Assembly: GCA_964596345.1 (NCBI GenBank) | Contig: CAZQSZ010000003.1 | Span: forward strand, 1-64,000 | Origin: CADEDV01 sp964596345 | GTDB taxonomy: Bacteria > Bacteroidota > Bacteroidia > Chitinophagales > Chitinophagaceae | Length of the DNA stretch: 64,000 nucleotides | Direction of reading: 5' to 3' | Shown: in pieces, positions 62,048 through 64,000 of the stretch | Layout of the letters: each line of letters starts with the position of its first letter | Numbering within the stretch: position 1 is the stretch's first letter | Position numbers and translations under genes: made by a program | The notes under the pieces: generated by a model | Seen by the model: only the letters and a program-made list of their open reading frames with translations | Told to the model about the DNA's origin: nothing | Database searches by the model: none

Positions 62048-63451
62048 TTATAGATGTATTGCTTCCCCATACGCCACTTCAATCGCTTCCTTGATGTTTT
62101 CACTGATAGTGGGGTGAGGATGAATGCTGTTCAGCACTTCATGGTAAGTGGTTTCCAGTTTCCTGGCCACTACGGTTTCGGCGATCATTTCTGTAACGTT
62201 ATACCCGATCATATGGGTACCCAGCCATTCGCCATATTTGGCATCAAAGATCACTTTGATGAATCCTTCGTTATGACCGGCAGCCGTTGCTTTACCAGCG
62301 GCACTCAATGGGAACTTACCTACTTTCACTTCATAACCGGCATCTTTGGCTTGTTTCTCTGTATAGCCAACAGAAGCGATCTCCGGATAGCAATAGGTGC
62401 AACCCGGCACATTGTTATAATCCAGTGCTTCGGGCTGGTGATTGAATTTCTTTTCATTATAAGCAATGGCTTCCACGCAAATGATACCTTCTTTAGAAGC
62501 AACGTGTGCTAATGCCTGGCCCGGAACGCAATCGCCGATGGCATAAATACCCGGCACATTGGTCTGGTAATATTTATCAACCACAATACGGCCTTTATCG
62601 GTTTTGATACCAGTTTCTTCCAAACCGATGCCTTCAATATTGGCCGCTACTCCAACCGCACTTAATAATACATCCGCTTCCAGCGTTACTTCACCGGTTG
62701 CTGTTTTCACTTTTGCTTTTACACCATTACCCGATGTGTCCACAGAAGTCACTTCACTGCTGGTCATGATCTCAATACCATTCTTTTTGAAATTCTTTTC
62801 CAGTTCTTTGGAAATCTCTTCGTCTTCAACAGGAACAATACGGGGCAGGAATTCCACAATAGTTACTTTGGTTCCCATACTATTGTAGAAATAGCCAAAC
62901 TCAACACCTATTGCACCACTTCCCACCACGATGATTGATTTAGGCTGTGCAGGCAGGCTCATCGCTTCCCGGTAACCGATGATCTTTTTACCATCCTGTT
63001 TCAATGCCGGTAATTCACGGCTTCTGCCGCCTGTGGCAATGATCAGGTATTTCCCTTCCACGATTTTTTTGCTTCCGTCCGCCGCAGTTACTTCCACCTG
63101 CCCCTTAGCCTTTATCTTCCCGAAACCATTGATCACATCGATCTTGTTTTTTTTCATCAGGTACTGCACACCTTTACTCATCTTATCGGCCACGCCGCGG
63201 CTTCTTTTCACCACCGCTTCAAAATTGGCTGTACCGGTGGCTTCAATACCATAGCTGCTGGCATGTTTGATATCTTCAAATACCTGGGCACTTTTCAGCA
63301 GGGCCTTGGTAGGGATACAACCCCAGTTGAGGCAAATGCCGCCAAGACTTTCTTTTTCAATAACCGCCGTTTTAAAGCCTAATTGAGATGCACGGATGGC
63401 CGCCACATATCCGCCGGGGCCGCTTCCGATTACAACTACATCGTATGCCAT
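62048..63451 (-). CDS. lpdA: Dihydrolipoyl dehydrogenase
   Basis: The 467-residue FAD enzyme reoxidises dihydrolipoamide for 2-oxo acid dehydrogenase complexes. Seen: VVVIGSGPGGYVAAIRASQLG, the redox disulfide in GGICLNWGCIPTKALLKSA (two Cys), NAD-binding IVVGSGAIGVEFGYFY, FAD-binding GIYAIGDCVPGQALAHVASKEG, and the C-terminal catalytic His-Glu in NSIHPHPTISE. A longer upstream frame exists, but the ATG at 63451 precedes the FAD-binding strand and the extension includes the promoter, so it is rejected. E2 is at 42759; E1 is not in the window. Confidence 0.96.
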   Translation of the reverse strand: MAYDVVVIGSGPGGYVAAIRASQLGFKTAVIEKESLGGICLNWGCIPTKALLKSAQVFEDIKHASSYGIEATGTANFEAVVKRSRGVADKMSKGVQYLMKKNKIDVINGFGKIKAKGQVEVTAADGSKKIVEGKYLIIATGGRSRELPALKQDGKKIIGYREAMSLPAQPKSIIVVGSGAIGVEFGYFYNSMGTKVTIVEFLPRIVPVEDEEISKELEKNFKKNGIEIMTSSEVTSVDTSGNGVKAKVKTATGEVTLEADVLLSAVGVAANIEGIGLEETGIKTDKGRIVVDKYYQTNVPGIYAIGDCVPGQALAHVASKEGIICVEAIAYNEKKFNHQPEALDYNNVPGCTYCYPEIASVGYTEKQAKDAGYEVKVGKFPLSAAGKATAAGHNEGFIKVIFDAKYGEWLGTHMIGYNVTEMIAETVVARKLETTYHEVLNSIHPHPTISENIKEAIEVAYGEAIHL

Positions 63452-63484
63452 ATTTTTTTGATTAGATTGATTAGTAATGAGCAG

Positions 63485-63518
63485 CGAAGTTATCTGAAAA
63501 CAGGCAATTGGGCAAAAA
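63485..63518 (-). promoter_or_regulatory. Probable lpdA promoter
   Basis: On the minus strand TTTTTG (63513-63518), 20 nt, then TAACTTCG (63485-63492), one mismatch from TAnnTTTG. The ATG lies about 34 nt downstream. Confidence 0.45.
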
Positions 63519-63613
63519 GGGGTATTGGTCTGTTCACATGCCTTTTGCACCGCTGGAATAAAAAAAATCTCAACTTGGGCTGGCTTTGATAATTTAGAGC
63601 CTGAATCATACTC

Positions 63614-64000
63614 ATGCGCCTTTTTTTAAGTTGTATCGCTTTCCTTTTTTACGGACTGAATCTTCTTGCCCAGCCTGGAAATAACCGGCAGGTAAGAATA
63701 AAAGTTATCACCGAAAACAAGTCGGCTCTTGCGGACGCCACTGTGGCATTGCTGAGCCGGGACTCGTTAGTTATAAAAAGCTCTGTTACAGATGTCTCAG
63801 GGCTTGCTTATTTCACCCAATTGGTTCCGGGTAACTATTTGATTAGGGTGCGGTCACTGGGCTTCAGGGATCATCTTTCCGGTACTGTGAACCTGGTATC
63901 ACAAGAGGAAGTAACAGATACCATCATTTTGATGCCGGATCATGTATTGTTACAGGATGTGACAGTAACTGCCAAAAAGCCGTTGGTCCAGTTTTTACCA
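63614..64000 (+). CDS. Outer-membrane receptor-like protein, N-terminal part
   Basis: The frame starts at ATG 63614 and is open to the window edge (129 codons). A signal peptide (MRLFLSCIAFLFYGLNLLAQ) is followed by a carboxypeptidase-regulatory-like beta-sandwich domain (VRIKVITENKSALADATVAL, TDVSGLAYFTQLVPGNYLIRV) and then VLLQDVTVTAKKPLVQF, the start of the plug-like region of the outer-membrane beta-barrel (OMP_b-brl_3 / TonB-dependent-receptor) family. The gene is cut by the window end. Ligand unknown. Confidence 0.85.
   Translation, partial: MRLFLSCIAFLFYGLNLLAQPGNNRQVRIKVITENKSALADATVALLSRDSLVIKSSVTDVSGLAYFTQLVPGNYLIRVRSLGFRDHLSGTVNLVSQEEVTDTIILMPDHVLLQDVTVTAKKPLVQFLP

Noticed and set aside
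62048..63550. Longer lpdA start at 63550
   Set aside because: The extra 33 residues precede the FAD-binding strand, have no homology-like features and cover the probable promoter.

Overview
The window looks like a chromosomal segment of a Bacteroidota bacterium, most likely a Chitinophagaceae-type member. Evidence: promoters fit the Bacteroidota pattern TTTG-N19-TAnnTTTG (best case upstream of rplU); Shine-Dalgarno sequences are largely absent; there are secreted proteins with type IX secretion C-terminal domains, DUF3667 and HU-CCDC81-like proteins, a bacterial GH3-family enzyme, a YtxJ (bacillithiol system) protein and large PAS-rich hybrid-type signalling genes. Genus placement is inference. 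There is no phage, CRISPR array or classical insertion sequence.

Layout. 1-240: end of tRNA-Gly(GCC), tRNA-Leu(UAA) and a terminator. 236-9033: a flavin-binding PNPOx-like protein, a secreted protein, DUF3667 protein, mazG overlapping a 1252-residue NtrY-like kinase, and a PolX-like protein whose polymerase active site appears degenerate. 9150-10121: a 32-residue lysine/alanine histone-H1-like protein with its own promoter and terminator, then rplU-rpmA. 10177-16140: GH3 enzyme, dxr, rseP and a membrane-anchored MutS-like ATPase. 16251-16621: tmRNA. 16863-26832: a two-component cluster with two PAS/HisKA_3 kinases (one with about ten PAS domains), three NarL-type regulators and one stand-alone receiver.

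26846-33994 is a complete, tightly packed histidine operon (hisG-D-C-B-H-A-F-IE, minus strand) preceded by a 15-codon leader peptide with seven His codons, an antiterminator and an intrinsic terminator: a full classic attenuator. 34069-42735 carries YtxJ, a 40-residue lipoprotein, an exonuclease, a polyprenol-phosphate sugar transferase, an EamA exporter, methyltransferase, S9 peptidase and a phosphohistidine phosphatase-like lipoprotein.

42759-49964 holds an E2 acyltransferase, cinA, dacB, and a site-2-protease/thioesterase/DoxX operon. The most unusual locus is cinA: a 477-bp segment encoding a DUF559 (PD-(D/E)XK) endonuclease domain sits in frame inside the gene, bounded by imperfect inverted copies of a GC-rich hairpin repeat that also occurs alone at 47518 and as a bare palindrome at 12921. 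This looks like a mobile element whose reading frame passes through both ends so the host gene is not broken. 50196-64000: TPR/outer-membrane/HU-like operon, methyltransferase, glutaminyl cyclase, M43 metalloprotease with T9SS tail, two secreted proteins, lpdA and the start of an outer-membrane receptor-like gene.

Several heptamer (7-bp period) tandem arrays also occur, two of them inside genes and read as protein. All calls are from reading the sequence; no database search was run.
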